Notes: generated from the sequence alone by a model not told the origin. Positions 40,649-49,604 are shown, counted from the stretch's first letter. The stretch: 64,000 nt of DNA from Flaviflagellibacter deserti (GCF_042652085.1 NZ_JBHSJF010000004.1:1-64000), one strand, 5' to 3'. Numbers and translations are program-made.

Positions 40649-42058
40649 ATGAACTCCCTCCCTGATCGCCTCGCCCAAATCGTCGGCCCCTCGAACGTCA
40701 TCCCCACGCCCGAACCGGCCTCGCCCTACCTCAATGAACGGCGTGGCCTATTTCATGGGCGTGCGGCGGCGGTGGTGCGGCCGGGATCGACGGAAGAGGT
40801 CGCGGCCGTCGTACGGCTGGCACGGGAAACCGGCGCACCCATCGTTCCGCAGGGCGGCAATACCGGACTCGTCGGCGGCGGTGTGCCGGACGAACAGGGC
40901 GGCGCGATCCTGCTCTCGCTGACCCGTATGAACCGCATCCGCGCGGTCGATCCCGAGGGCAACACGTTGGTGCTCGACGCGGGAGCGACGCTTGCCCAGG
41001 CGCGCCGCGCGGCGGAGGACGTGGACCGGCTGTTTCCGCTGAGCCTTGCCCCCGAGGAAACCTGCACGATCGGCGGCAATCTCGCCTCCAATGCGGGCGG
41101 ACTCGCGGTTCTGGCGTATGGCTCGATGCGCGACTTCGTGCTCGGCCTCGAAGTCGTGCTGGCCGACGGGCGGATCTGGAACGGGCTCCGTACGCTCCGG
41201 AAGGACAATACCGGCTACGACCTCAAGCACGTCTTCACCGGCTCGGAAGGCACGCTCGGCATCATCACCGGTGCGGCGCTGAAACTGTTCGCCCGACCGC
41301 GCGCGGTGGCCACCGGCCTTGCGGGCGTGGCCACGCCGGAAACGGCGCTTGCCCTGTTCCGACGGGCTCGCGCCGAAGCGGGGCCGATGGTGACGGCCGC
41401 CGAGATCATCCCCGCCTTCGGCATGGAACTGGCCGCGATGAAGCTCGGCCGCGAACTGCCGCTCCCCTCCGCGCCCGCTTGGTATGTCCTGCTGGAGTTC
41501 TCTTCCGTCTCGCCAGCGGCACTGACCGACGTGATGCAGCGCGTGCTGGAGGACGCCATCGAGGAGCGTGAGGCCTCCGATTTCGTCGTGGCCAACTCGG
41601 AATCGAGCAGGAAGACGCTCTGGGCGTTCCGAGAGGCGATGTCTGATTCGCAGGGGCTCGCGGGAGCGTCCATCAAACACGACGTCGCGGTTCCGGTCGC
41701 CGATGTGCCGGCCTTCATCCGGCAGGCACACGAGGCGGCGCTCGCCTGCGTGCCGGGATGCCGCCCCTGCCCGTTCGGCCATCTCGGCGACGGCAACATC
41801 CATTTCAACATCAGCCAGCCCGAAGACATGGCGCCCGAGGCGTTCATCGACAGATGGGAAGAGATGAATGCGGTGGTCCATGGTGTGGTCGCGCGCTTTA
41901 ACGGCTCGATCGCGGCCGAACACGGCGTGGGGCGGCTGAAGCGCGATCTTTTGACGAGCGTCAAAAGCGAGGTGGAGCTTGATCTTATGCGGCGGCTGAA
42001 AAGCGCGCTCGACCCCGAGGGTCTGCTCAATCCAGGTGTGATTCTTCCGCCGCGTTAA
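40649..42058 (+). CDS. FAD-linked oxidoreductase (GlcD / D-2-hydroxyglutarate dehydrogenase-like)
   Basis: A 469-residue flavoprotein with an N-terminal PCMH FAD-binding domain (VVRPGSTEEVAAVVRLARETGAPIVPQGGNTGLVGGGVPD; ETCTIGGNLASNAGGLAVLAYG) and a C-terminal FAD-oxidase domain (FGHLGDGNIHFNISQP; AAEHGVGRLKRDLL) with the metal-ligand His residues. It oxidises D-2-hydroxy acids, probably D-2-hydroxyglutarate or D-lactate; the acceptor could be an electron-transfer flavoprotein or quinone. It follows a long repeat-rich gap and appears to start a small gene group. Confidence 0.9.
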   Translation: MNSLPDRLAQIVGPSNVIPTPEPASPYLNERRGLFHGRAAAVVRPGSTEEVAAVVRLARETGAPIVPQGGNTGLVGGGVPDEQGGAILLSLTRMNRIRAVDPEGNTLVLDAGATLAQARRAAEDVDRLFPLSLAPEETCTIGGNLASNAGGLAVLAYGSMRDFVLGLEVVLADGRIWNGLRTLRKDNTGYDLKHVFTGSEGTLGIITGAALKLFARPRAVATGLAGVATPETALALFRRARAEAGPMVTAAEIIPAFGMELAAMKLGRELPLPSAPAWYVLLEFSSVSPAALTDVMQRVLEDAIEEREASDFVVANSESSRKTLWAFREAMSDSQGLAGASIKHDVAVPVADVPAFIRQAHEAALACVPGCRPCPFGHLGDGNIHFNISQPEDMAPEAFIDRWEEMNAVVHGVVARFNGSIAAEHGVGRLKRDLLTSVKSEVELDLMRRLKSALDPEGLLNPGVILPPR

Positions 42059-42120
42059 CCCCTCGGCAAGCGTGATCGCACAACGTTGAGACGCAATTGC
42101 CGCCGCGATCCCGAGACAGA

Positions 42121-42642
42121 ATGTCCATAGCCGCGCCCGCCCTCGATGCAGTCCACGCCAAGAGCCTGTCGGAGATGCACGATGTTCTCGTCGCCGCGAA
42201 CATCAATCCGCGCACGGGGTTGTCGACGGACTACCTGAACCATTTCAATGAAATGGTGATGCTGCTCGACCTGCTGGCAATGGATTCGGAGGTCGCCGAG
42301 GAGATACTGACCTGGCGACCCGTGGATTACCGTCATCATTTCGAGCATTCCGGCTTCCGCGCCAAATCGCTCGCTCTGCTTGGCTATGAGCTTTGCCCGG
42401 CGACCACCAAGCGCCAGCTCGAAGTCATGGTTGCCGAGATCGACACTGTGCTGATCGAGGCCCAGCGCTTCGTCGGCGAGGCGCCCGAATCAGAAGAGAC
42501 CTTCATCGTCGTCCAGCAATCGAAAGACGCGGTCGAGGACCTGATCGCCCGCGCGAGCGCCCTCATCAACGGCCACGCGATAGAGGAGCCGGTCGCCGTC
42601 GACGACGCCCAGGTTGCCGTCGACGCCTTGTTCGAGGGCTGA
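42121..42642 (+). CDS. Conserved hypothetical protein of Hyphomicrobiales (173 residues)
   Basis: Starts MSIAAPALDAVHAKSLSEMHDVLVAANINPRTGLSTDYLNHFNEMVMLLDLL and is acidic and mainly helical, with no signal peptide or membrane segment and no catalytic motif recognised. The ATG at 42121 is preferred over an in-frame TTG at 42097. The NUDIX gene follows 20 bp after its stop, so they are probably co-transcribed. Function unknown. Confidence 0.75.
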   Translation: MSIAAPALDAVHAKSLSEMHDVLVAANINPRTGLSTDYLNHFNEMVMLLDLLAMDSEVAEEILTWRPVDYRHHFEHSGFRAKSLALLGYELCPATTKRQLEVMVAEIDTVLIEAQRFVGEAPESEETFIVVQQSKDAVEDLIARASALINGHAIEEPVAVDDAQVAVDALFEG

Positions 42643-42662
42643 AGCCAGTTTATTCGGGGTAT

Positions 42663-43073
42663 ATGCCACCACGCCCCGAAGTTGGCGTCTCGACCGCGGT
42701 GTTCCGCGACGGGCGCGTTCTCCTCGCCCAGCGCGCCCGCGGAGCCCTCACAGGCTTATGGTCCCTGCCCGGCGGCCGTGTAGAGCATGGCGAGCGGTTG
42801 CGCGAGGCGGCTCTTCGCGAGCTCCAGGAGGAGGTCGGCGTCGAGGCCGAAATCGTCGATCTCGCCGGCGTCGTCGAAGTCCTTCCACGCGGCGAGCGCA
42901 TGGATTTCCATTTCGTCGTGCTGGCCTTCGCCGCCAACTGGGTCTCCGGGGAACCGCAGATCGGGCCGGAAGCCGCGGATATCCGCTGGGCCGACCCGAA
43001 GACGCTCGACAACCTTCCGGTGACGGACGACCTTCACCGCATCGTGTCGCTGGCCTCCGCGCTGGTCGGGTAG
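42663..43073 (+). CDS. NUDIX hydrolase (ADP-ribose-pyrophosphatase-like)
   Basis: A 136-residue NUDIX enzyme. The box reads GGRVEHGERLREAALRELQEEVGV, satisfying G-x5-E-x7-REUxEExGU. The N-terminus VGVSTAVFRDGRVLLAQRARGALTGLWSLPGG is standard. It hydrolyses a nucleoside diphosphate linked to another moiety; ADP-ribose or an oxidised nucleotide is plausible. It sits between two conserved hypothetical genes. Confidence 0.9.
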   Translation: MPPRPEVGVSTAVFRDGRVLLAQRARGALTGLWSLPGGRVEHGERLREAALRELQEEVGVEAEIVDLAGVVEVLPRGERMDFHFVVLAFAANWVSGEPQIGPEAADIRWADPKTLDNLPVTDDLHRIVSLASALVG

Positions 43074-43084
43074 ACTGAACATCG

Positions 43085-43621
43085 ATGAGCAGCCGTCTCG
43101 CAATCGTCTCGATCCTGGCCGTCCTTCTGACGGTGCCCGCCGTTGCGCGCGAACGCGACAACAGCGATCCCTGGTACGGCGGCCGACCGATAAACCCGCC
43201 CCGGCCGACGCAACCGGCCCCTCCCGCCGCTCCTCCGGCGGCGGCCCCTCCTGCCGCAGCAACGACCGCCCCGAAGCCGGCGCCGGTCGCGGTCGCACCG
43301 CCGCCGAAGCCGACAGGTCCGGCACCCTATGAGGCCGACATTCAGAGGCTCGGCGAGATTCTCGGCGCGCTGCACTATCTGCGTCCGCTCTGCGGCGCAG
43401 CCGACGGGCCGGTCTGGCGCGAGAAGATGCAGGCGATCATGGATTCGGAAGGCGGTCCGACCGACCGCAAGGAACGTTTCGCCGGCGCCTTCAACAACGG
43501 CTACAGCAGCTTCCAGACGACCTACCGCACCTGCACGCCGGCGGCCGACGTGGCGGTCAATCGCTATCTGACTGAAGGCGCAAAGCTTTCTCGCGACATT
43601 GCCACGCGTTACGGCAATTGA
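43085..43621 (+). CDS. TIGR02301-family exported protein
   Basis: 178 residues with a signal peptide (MSSRLAIVSILAVLLTVPAVARE), a Pro/Ala-rich spacer (about residues 38-82), and the TIGR02301 domain PYEADIQRLGEILGALHYLRPLCG...FNNGYSSFQTTYRTCT with paired cysteines likely forming a disulfide. The family is restricted to alphaproteobacteria, mainly Hyphomicrobiales, and has no known function. It is probably periplasmic. Confidence 0.9.
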   Translation: MSSRLAIVSILAVLLTVPAVARERDNSDPWYGGRPINPPRPTQPAPPAAPPAAAPPAAATTAPKPAPVAVAPPPKPTGPAPYEADIQRLGEILGALHYLRPLCGAADGPVWREKMQAIMDSEGGPTDRKERFAGAFNNGYSSFQTTYRTCTPAADVAVNRYLTEGAKLSRDIATRYGN

Positions 43622-43720
43622 GGCGCGGACATTAACCCTTTCTTTAAGATCGGCATGCGCCACGCAATGTGCGTGGTAGGGTTTCGATTGCGGCCAGGGG
43701 GCGTGCCGCGTTGGACAGCC

Positions 43721-43984
43721 ATGACCTCTCAATTCCCGCCGAACGTCAGCGATCGTGAGAAGCACTCCGAGGAGCGCTTCGCTGCTCTGTCCTATGTCGA
43801 CGAGGCGTGGGAAGATGCGGTGATGGACGGCCTGCCGTCCGAGTGCGTGGCCCAGGCAGCCCTGTTCCGGGCGTTCGTCGAGCTCGTCGATGCATTCGGC
43901 GAGGAAGCGACCGCGGCTTTTGCCGAAGGCCTGCCGGACCGTCTGCGTCGCGGCGAATTCACGGTGGCGATCTCCCACCAGTGA
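43721..43984 (+). CDS. Small conserved hypothetical protein (87 residues)
   Basis: MTSQFPPNVSDREKHSEERFAALSYVDEAWEDAVMDGLPSECVAQAALFRAFVELVDAFGEEA: an acidic helical protein seen in Hyphomicrobiales genomes, without known function. The internal ATG is taken as the start; upstream codons from 43655 lack homology-like character. It ends 3 bp before the convergent LysE-type exporter gene's stop. Confidence 0.7.
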   Translation: MTSQFPPNVSDREKHSEERFAALSYVDEAWEDAVMDGLPSECVAQAALFRAFVELVDAFGEEATAAFAEGLPDRLRRGEFTVAISHQ

Positions 43985-43987
43985 CGG

Positions 43988-44653
43988 TCAGAGCCCGTAG
44001 AGGGCGATGTCGCAGAGTATGATGACGCCGAACGCGCCGAAGACGAGGCCCGCGGCGATGTTCATGATCCTGATCCAGCGCGCTGTCAGATAGGTCCGGA
44101 AACGGGCGATCAACGACGCGATCAGAAGCCACCAGGCGAAGCTGCCCGCAAGCGACGCTGCCGCCAGGATGCCCGCCGAAACGAAATCGTCCGGACCGCG
44201 TCCGAATTTGTCGAGGCCGGTGAAGAAGGCCGCGAAGCCGAGCAGAATTCCGGGATTGGCGACGACCAGGAAGAAGGCGAGCACGGCCGCGCCGACATGG
44301 CTTCGCCGGGAGTCCTTCTCGACACCGCGCTCCGGATGCGGATTGTGAATGATGATGATGAGCCCGAAGGCGATGAGCAGCACGCCGCCGACGAGCTTGA
44401 TCAGCCCGATATGGTCCTCGATGGCATCCGACACCGCCGTGACGCCGAAGGCCGCGATCGCCGCGTAGAGGCCGTCGCCCGCCATGGCTCCAAGGCCAGC
44501 GACAAAAGCGCCCTTGAACCCACCTCGCACGCCGCGGTGGATCACGAGAATATTGGCCGGTCCCATCGGCGCCGCCATGGCGAGGCCGATTCCCAGGCCG
44601 ATGCCGACCAGGTTCCAGTCGAGCAAGAAATTCTCCAGAAGCGGGGATGACAT
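43988..44653 (-). CDS. LysE-family (RhtB-type) translocator
   Basis: A 221-residue membrane exporter with about six spans; GIGLGIGLAMAAPMGPANILVIHRGVRGGFKGAFVAGLGAMAGDGLYA carries the LysE/RhtB signature. It is the second LysE-superfamily exporter in the window, but it has no adjacent regulator, so its substrate (an amino acid or derivative) is unknown. The ATG at 44653 is the chosen start; an upstream in-frame ATG would add 17 non-membrane residues. Confidence 0.87.
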   Translation of the reverse strand: MSSPLLENFLLDWNLVGIGLGIGLAMAAPMGPANILVIHRGVRGGFKGAFVAGLGAMAGDGLYAAIAAFGVTAVSDAIEDHIGLIKLVGGVLLIAFGLIIIIHNPHPERGVEKDSRRSHVGAAVLAFFLVVANPGILLGFAAFFTGLDKFGRGPDDFVSAGILAAASLAGSFAWWLLIASLIARFRTYLTARWIRIMNIAAGLVFGAFGVIILCDIALYGL

Positions 44654-44763
44654 CCGAACAGGAAACGCGCGAGCCTCCTTATTGGAGTCGTGGAATCGCG
44701 GCAACCTCGCGTCGATACGGGGAAACCATTAGTCTTAGTTGTTGAGGGTACGGGGAGAAGCCG

Positions 44764-45357
44764 ATGCGTGCGATCGCGACTGCCTTTGCGTTAGTCCTGG
44801 CTCTCGGTCTGAGCCCGGCGCTCGCCCAGAACGACGCAGCGTCCGAAGGCAGCCCGACGACTCCGTCGACGGACGTGAACCAGCGCGCACCGAAACCCGA
44901 TGTGCTCTACGATCCCGGCCTCCTACCCGACGCGGTGCGGGAAACCCGCGACAAGATCCTCGAAGCAGCTTTGGCGGGCGATCTCGACAAGCTCCGCTCC
45001 ATCATCAACAGCTTCCCGGAACCGCCGACCCTCACCTTCGGCGATCAGGGTGATGCGATCGAAGCGATGAAGAGCCAGTCGAACGACGGCAAGGGGCTGG
45101 AAGTCATGGCGATCCTGGCCGAGGTGCTGGAAGCGGGCTTCGTTCATGTCGACGCCGGCACGCCGCAGGATATGTATGTCTGGCCCTATTTCGCCCAGTA
45201 CCCGATCGACCAGCTCACGGCATCACAGACGGTCGAACTGTTCAAGATCGTAACCTCCTATGAATTCAAGGAGATGCAGGAGTTCGGCGCCTACAATTTC
45301 TACCGCGTCGGCATCAGCGCGGACGGCGTCTGGCACTTCTTCGTCAGCGGCGACTAG
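44764..45357 (+). CDS. Conserved exported hypothetical protein of Hyphomicrobiales
   Basis: 197 residues with a signal peptide (MRAIATAFALVLALGLSPALAQ). The mature part, VLYDPGLLPDAVRETRDKILEAALAGDLDKLRSIINSF...GGDQGDAIEA-like and MYVWPYFAQYPIDQLTASQTVELFKIVT, suggests a soluble periplasmic fold with helical repeats. There are no catalytic motifs. It is widely kept in Hyphomicrobiales with unknown function. It stands alone between a divergent exporter and a sensor kinase gene. Confidence 0.8.
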   Translation: MRAIATAFALVLALGLSPALAQNDAASEGSPTTPSTDVNQRAPKPDVLYDPGLLPDAVRETRDKILEAALAGDLDKLRSIINSFPEPPTLTFGDQGDAIEAMKSQSNDGKGLEVMAILAEVLEAGFVHVDAGTPQDMYVWPYFAQYPIDQLTASQTVELFKIVTSYEFKEMQEFGAYNFYRVGISADGVWHFFVSGD

Positions 45358-45444
45358 AGTGCCGCTACCGAAATGTGACAACACAGGCGTTTACCTTCTC
45401 GTCCATGTTTGCAAACATGCGGTCGGCTAGGGAGGGCGCCGGGA

Positions 45445-46182
45445 ATGGCCAATTCCGCACCTTCGGTGAAGGTTGTGACCGATAATCTCGGCCTCGAAGA
45501 CTTGCGCGCCGTCATCGCCGCGAAAGACGAGGAACTTCGCCAGAAGGACCTCATGATGCGCGAGGTGAACCACCGCGTCGCGAATAGCCTGCAGCTCGCC
45601 TCCAGCATCCTGCGCATGCAGGCCTATCAGGAACCCGACGAGCATACCCGCGACCAACTGGAGAAAGCGGGCCTGCGGATCAGCTCGATCCAGCACGTCC
45701 ATGACAGGCTCTATCGTTCGGGCGACATGCGCGGCGTCGAATTTGCGCTCTACCTGCGCGAACTCTGCAACGACCTCTCGACCTCGGTTCTTCAGGAGGA
45801 GAGCGGCGGGCGGAAGTTCGATGTCTCGGTCGAATGTGACCGCATTCGGCTTCCGACCGACTATGTGTCGAAGCTCGGCCTCGTCGTGAACGAGTTCGTC
45901 ACCAACGCCTTCAAGCACGGCACGAAGCCCGGCAAGCCCTGCGAGATTCGAGTCAGGGGCGCGGTCGTCGGCGGCAAGCTGAACCTGTCGGTCGCCGACA
46001 GCGGCGCCGGCCTGCCGGAAGGCTTCGACATCGCCCGCATCAAGGGTCTCGGCATGCGGCTCGTGCGGTTCGTCGCCGGCAGCCTTTCGGGTGAGGCCGG
46101 CGCGATGAACAATGATCGCGGCGCGACCTTCTACGTCGAAATTCCGCTTCCGGTCGTTGAGCCGGACATCAAGGCGGTGTAA
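45445..46182 (+). CDS. Cytoplasmic sensor histidine kinase (HisKA_2/HWE-like)
   Basis: 245 residues with no membrane segment. The phosphoacceptor histidine lies in MREVNHRVANSLQLASSILRMQA, the HisKA_2 form. The ATP-binding HATPase_c domain follows with LVVNEFVTNAFKHGTKPG (N-box), VADSGAGLPEGF and GLGMRLVRFVAG (G-boxes). The short coiled N-terminus (about 1-40) suggests it senses via partner proteins. In alphaproteobacteria such kinases often feed the PhyR/EcfG general stress pathway. GGAGGG lies ahead of the ATG. Confidence 0.88.
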   Translation: MANSAPSVKVVTDNLGLEDLRAVIAAKDEELRQKDLMMREVNHRVANSLQLASSILRMQAYQEPDEHTRDQLEKAGLRISSIQHVHDRLYRSGDMRGVEFALYLRELCNDLSTSVLQEESGGRKFDVSVECDRIRLPTDYVSKLGLVVNEFVTNAFKHGTKPGKPCEIRVRGAVVGGKLNLSVADSGAGLPEGFDIARIKGLGMRLVRFVAGSLSGEAGAMNNDRGATFYVEIPLPVVEPDIKAV

Positions 46183-46309
46183 CCGCCTTCTCCGGTGTCC
46201 TGCCGCCGGCGCATCCCCTCGGTTCTCCCCGCTTCACTTCCAACCCTTGTGAGCCCGCGTCACGGGCCTTACGTTCCGGCGCTCGCGGAGCTGCAAGGAG
46301 AATCGCGCG

Positions 46310-47188
46310 TTGGCCAAGGCCGCAATTCTGTCCGACCGGGCGGTGCTGAAGGTTTCCGGAGAGGACGCCGAGCACTTCCTGCATAACCTCGTGACCAATT
46401 CCATCGAAGGACTGCCGGCCGGAGAGGCTCGCTACGCGGCCCTTCTGAGCCCGCAGGGGAAGATCATCTCCGACTTCCTGGTTGTGGCGACCGAAGTCGG
46501 CTTCCTGCTCGACGTGCCGAAATCCCGGGTAGAGGAGCTGAAGAAGCGGCTGACGCTCTACAAGCTCAGAGCCAAGGTTACGTTAACCATAGAAGATGCT
46601 GTCGTCGCAGCGATTTTCGACGGCTCCGGAAGTGTCACGTTAACAGAAATGTTTGCCGATCCTAGAATTCCCGGCCTCGGTTTCCGCGTATTCCTGCCGT
46701 CCGAGACGGCGAGCGACGTGCTCGAACTGGCCGAACTTAAAGTTGTAGATGAAGATGAATACGCGTCGTTCCGGATCGCGCTCGGCGTACCGGAAAGCGG
46801 TCGCGACTTCGCTTTCGACGACGCCTTCCCGCACGAGGCCGACATGGACCAGCTCGCCGGCATCGACTTCCGCAAGGGCTGCTATATCGGGCAGGAAATC
46901 GTCAGCCGGATGCAGCATCGGGGCACCGCCCGGACGCGGCTCGTGCCGGTCAGGATATTGGGTTCGGCCGAACCCGGAGCCGAGGTCACGGCCGGCGGCA
47001 AACCGCTTGGGACGCTCGGCTCGGTCGATGGCGAACGCGGCATCGCGATGATCCGGATCGACCGCGCCGACGATGCTTTGGCTGCGGGCGAGCCGATCAC
47101 GGCCGGAACGGCGACTTTGATAGTCGAACGGCCGAACTGGGCACGCTTCCGCTTCCCCGGCGACCCCCTGCCCGACGCCGCTTCATGA
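46310..47188 (+). CDS. ygfZ: YgfZ/GcvT-domain folate-binding Fe-S cluster repair protein
   Basis: 292 residues with the diagnostic motif KGCYIGQEIVSRMQHRG and a GcvT-like N-terminal half (RAVLKVSGEDAEHFLHNLVTNSIEGLPAGEARYAALLSPQGKIISDF). It assists maintenance of Fe-S enzymes in a tetrahydrofolate-dependent way. It starts with TTG preceded by AAGGAG nine bases upstream. Its stop overlaps tag by 4 bp. A local patch of AT-rich codons (TTA, ATA, AGA, GTA) occurs around 46560-46760. Confidence 0.92.
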   Translation: MAKAAILSDRAVLKVSGEDAEHFLHNLVTNSIEGLPAGEARYAALLSPQGKIISDFLVVATEVGFLLDVPKSRVEELKKRLTLYKLRAKVTLTIEDAVVAAIFDGSGSVTLTEMFADPRIPGLGFRVFLPSETASDVLELAELKVVDEDEYASFRIALGVPESGRDFAFDDAFPHEADMDQLAGIDFRKGCYIGQEIVSRMQHRGTARTRLVPVRILGSAEPGAEVTAGGKPLGTLGSVDGERGIAMIRIDRADDALAAGEPITAGTATLIVERPNWARFRFPGDPLPDAAS

Positions 47189-47787
47189 GCACGGCGGTCC
47201 TGCATGAAGACGGCAAGTTCCGCTGTCCCTGGCCGGGCAAGGACCCGTTCTACGTCGCCTATCACGACGAGGAATGGGGCGTGCCGGAATATGACGACCG
47301 GGCATTGTTCGAGAAGCTGATCCTCGACGGCTTCCAGGCCGGATTGGCCTGGATCACCATCCTTCGCAAGCGCGAGAACTTCCGGAAGGCCTTCGACGGT
47401 TTCAGGCCGGAGAAGATCGCCCGCTACGATGCGAGCAAGGTCGCCTCGTTGATGAACGACGCCGGCATCGTCCGTAACCGGATGAAGATCGAGGGCACGG
47501 TCCTTTCGGCGCAGGCCTGGCTTGAGATTCAGGAGAAGGGGCCGGGCTTCTCGGAGTTCATCTGGAACTTCGTCAACGGCAAGCCGGTGCAGAACCGCTT
47601 CGGCGATACGAGCGAGGTCCCGGCCGAGACCGATATGGCGAAGCGGATGTCGAAGGAACTCAAGACGCACGGCTTCAAGTTCTGCGGACCGACCATCGTC
47701 TACGCATTCGCGCAGGCGACCGGCATCGTCAACGACCACCTGATCCAGTGCTACCGGCACGAGGAAGTAAAGAAGCTGGCGCGCTGA
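47185..47787 (+). CDS. tag: DNA-3-methyladenine glycosylase I
   Basis: A 200-residue base-excision enzyme removing 3-methyladenine. Zinc-binding Cys14 (FRCPWPG) and His27 (YHDEEWG) are joined near the C-terminus by VNDHLIQCYRH. The core GFQAGLAWITILRKRENFRKAFDGF is typical of Tag. It is coupled to ygfZ upstream (ATGA overlap) and to the HD-domain gene downstream (TGATG). Confidence 0.96.
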   Translation: MSTAVLHEDGKFRCPWPGKDPFYVAYHDEEWGVPEYDDRALFEKLILDGFQAGLAWITILRKRENFRKAFDGFRPEKIARYDASKVASLMNDAGIVRNRMKIEGTVLSAQAWLEIQEKGPGFSEFIWNFVNGKPVQNRFGDTSEVPAETDMAKRMSKELKTHGFKFCGPTIVYAFAQATGIVNDHLIQCYRHEEVKKLAR

Positions 47788-48380
47788 TGCCGCGAGACAT
47801 CCCTCCCCGCGCCTGGCAGCGCATGCTGTCCGGCCGCAGGCTCGACCTCCTTGATCCATCGCCGCTCGACGTCGAGATCGACGACATCGCCCACGGCCTC
47901 GCCCGCGTGCCGCGCTGGAATGGGCAGACGCGCGGCGCGCACATTTTCTCCGTCGCGCAGCATTCGCTCCTCGTCGAGGAGATCGCGCAGGCGATCAAGC
48001 CGGACCTCGCCGATAAATGGCGCCTCGCCATCCTGTTGCACGACGCGCCGGAATATGTGGTCTCCGACATCATCAGTCCGTTCAAGGCGGTGCTCGGCGG
48101 CGAATACAAGGCCGTCGAGAACCGGTTGATGCGGGCCATCCATCTGCGCTTTGGTCTGCCGCCCGAACTTCCAGAAGTGCATCGTAAGGTGATGAAGCGG
48201 GCCGATCAGTCCGCCGCCTATATGGAGGCGACGCAGCTCGCCGGCTTCGAGCACGCCGAGGCGCTGAAATTCTTCGGCCGCCCTGTCGGCATCCCGGCCA
48301 ATCTCGACATGACGCCGTGGCCGGCGGAGATCGCAGCGGAGCGGTTTCTGGCCCGATTCGGAGAGTTGAGGGCGTTCTGA
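47787..48380 (+). CDS. YfbR-like HD-domain nucleotidase/phosphohydrolase
   Basis: A 197-residue HD protein: histidines in HIFSVAQHSLLVEEIAQA and the HD pair in LAILLHDAPEYVVSDIISPFKAVLG, plus a final Asp in VMKRADQSAAYMEATQL. Related YfbR proteins are 5'-deoxynucleotidases. It begins one base inside the tag stop codon (TGATG), so it is part of the ygfZ-tag operon, perhaps as a nucleotide-pool cleaner. Confidence 0.88.
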   Translation: MPRDIPPRAWQRMLSGRRLDLLDPSPLDVEIDDIAHGLARVPRWNGQTRGAHIFSVAQHSLLVEEIAQAIKPDLADKWRLAILLHDAPEYVVSDIISPFKAVLGGEYKAVENRLMRAIHLRFGLPPELPEVHRKVMKRADQSAAYMEATQLAGFEHAEALKFFGRPVGIPANLDMTPWPAEIAAERFLARFGELRAF

Positions 48381-48382
48381 CT

Positions 48383-48518
48383 CGTTCCCCGGACAAATGC
48401 GCGAAGCGCACGCCGATCCGGGGCCAGCGCATGAGTGCGCCGCAGGCGCTCATAAGCTAAGGAGCTCCGCCCTCCCGGTTCTCGCGATGGGCTTCACCCA
48501 CGCGGACCGGGACACGGT
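48383..48518. repeat. Dispersed intergenic element (inverted-orientation copy)
   Basis: From CGTTCCCCGGACAA to ACGCGGACCGGGACACGG. Its reverse complement aligns along most of its length with 40257-40399, and its right third is nearly identical to the right end of 30284-30459. It fills the interval between the YfbR-like gene and the NrtR-like regulator, ending 18 bp before that start codon, so it probably contains or disrupts its promoter region. Confidence 0.6.
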
Positions 48519-48536
48519 CGTGGTATCATCCTCAAA

Positions 48537-49508
48537 ATGCTGTCCGTCTCCGCCACCCAGATCGAAATCAACCTCACCGCGGCAATCGTCGCGATCGAGG
48601 GGTTGACGCCGCTTATCCTCGCGACGCGAGGGGAAGACGGCGAACTGGTCGGCCTACCTTCTGGTCCGTTCGATCCCAGGAACCATCGCACGCTCGATAT
48701 GGGCCTCAGATCCTGGGTTCAGGATCAGACCGGTCTCGGCGTCGGCTATGCCGAGCAGCTCTATACGTTCGGCGATCGCGGCCGGCACATGCATACGGGC
48801 GATGCCGGGCCGCATATCGTCTCCGTCGGCTATCTCGCGCTGACGCGACAGCCGGAGGAAGACGGCAGCCTGACCGATGCGGGCGCGCGTTTCCGGCCAT
48901 GGTACGACTATTTCCCGTGGGAGGACTGGCGCACCGGGCGCCCGCCCATCCTCAACCACGCGATCATGCCTCTCCTGACTCAGTGGGCGAAGGCGGATGC
49001 CGGAATACGCCTCGGCATGAGCCGCAAGAGCAGACTCCGCTTCGCCTTCGGTGACGACGAGACTTGGGACGAGGAGAAGGTGCTCGACCGCTACGAGCTC
49101 CTCTATGAAGCGGGTCTCGTAGAGGAGGCGGCGCGCGATGGCCGCGAGGCCGCTCTGGCTCGTACCGACCGGCCGAAGCTCGGCAGCGCCATGCGCTTCG
49201 ACCACCGCCGCATCCTGGCGACCGCGATGGGGCGGCTTCGCTCCAAGCTGAAATATCGTCCGGTCGTGTTCGAGATGATGCCCGACGAGTTCACGCTGAC
49301 CGAACTGCAGCGCACTGTCGAGGCGATTTCCGGACGCCATCTGCACAAGCAGAACTTCCGCCGCCTGGTCGAGGCAGGCGCGCTGGTCGAGCCGACGGGC
49401 GAGACCTCGATCGCGACCGGCGGTCGCCCGGCGCAGCTTTTCCGTTTCCGCCGCGAAGTGGTCGCCGAGCGGCCCGCGGCGGGTCTCCGGCTCGGCGTCA
49501 GGGGCTGA
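48537..49508 (+). CDS. NrtR-like regulator (degenerate NUDIX domain plus winged helix)
   Basis: 323 residues. The N-terminal NUDIX-like domain (INLTAAIVAIEGLTPLILATRG...GPFDPRNHRTLDMGLRSWVQDQTGLGVGY) keeps the fold but lacks the catalytic REUxEExGU box, as in NrtR repressors that sense ADP-ribose. The C-terminal winged helix reads LTELQRTVEAISGRHLHKQNFRRLVEAGALV...GRPAQLFRFR. NrtR controls NAD metabolism in many bacteria; no NAD genes are adjacent here, so the targets are unknown. No clear ribosome site precedes the ATG. Confidence 0.82.
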   Translation: MLSVSATQIEINLTAAIVAIEGLTPLILATRGEDGELVGLPSGPFDPRNHRTLDMGLRSWVQDQTGLGVGYAEQLYTFGDRGRHMHTGDAGPHIVSVGYLALTRQPEEDGSLTDAGARFRPWYDYFPWEDWRTGRPPILNHAIMPLLTQWAKADAGIRLGMSRKSRLRFAFGDDETWDEEKVLDRYELLYEAGLVEEAARDGREAALARTDRPKLGSAMRFDHRRILATAMGRLRSKLKYRPVVFEMMPDEFTLTELQRTVEAISGRHLHKQNFRRLVEAGALVEPTGETSIATGGRPAQLFRFRREVVAERPAAGLRLGVRG

Positions 49509-49604
49509 ATTTCCAGCCTTTTCGAACCTGTTCACCGGCACTCGCGACCAATGGTTGTTTTCGCTCTCCCGCGATAGCATTCGCGCGGGCCTGGGACCTC
49601 AATC

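Noticed and set aside
40270..40665. Open frames in the repeat region before the FAD oxidoreductase
   Set aside because: Their codons coincide with the palindromic intergenic repeats and show no protein-like conservation signal.
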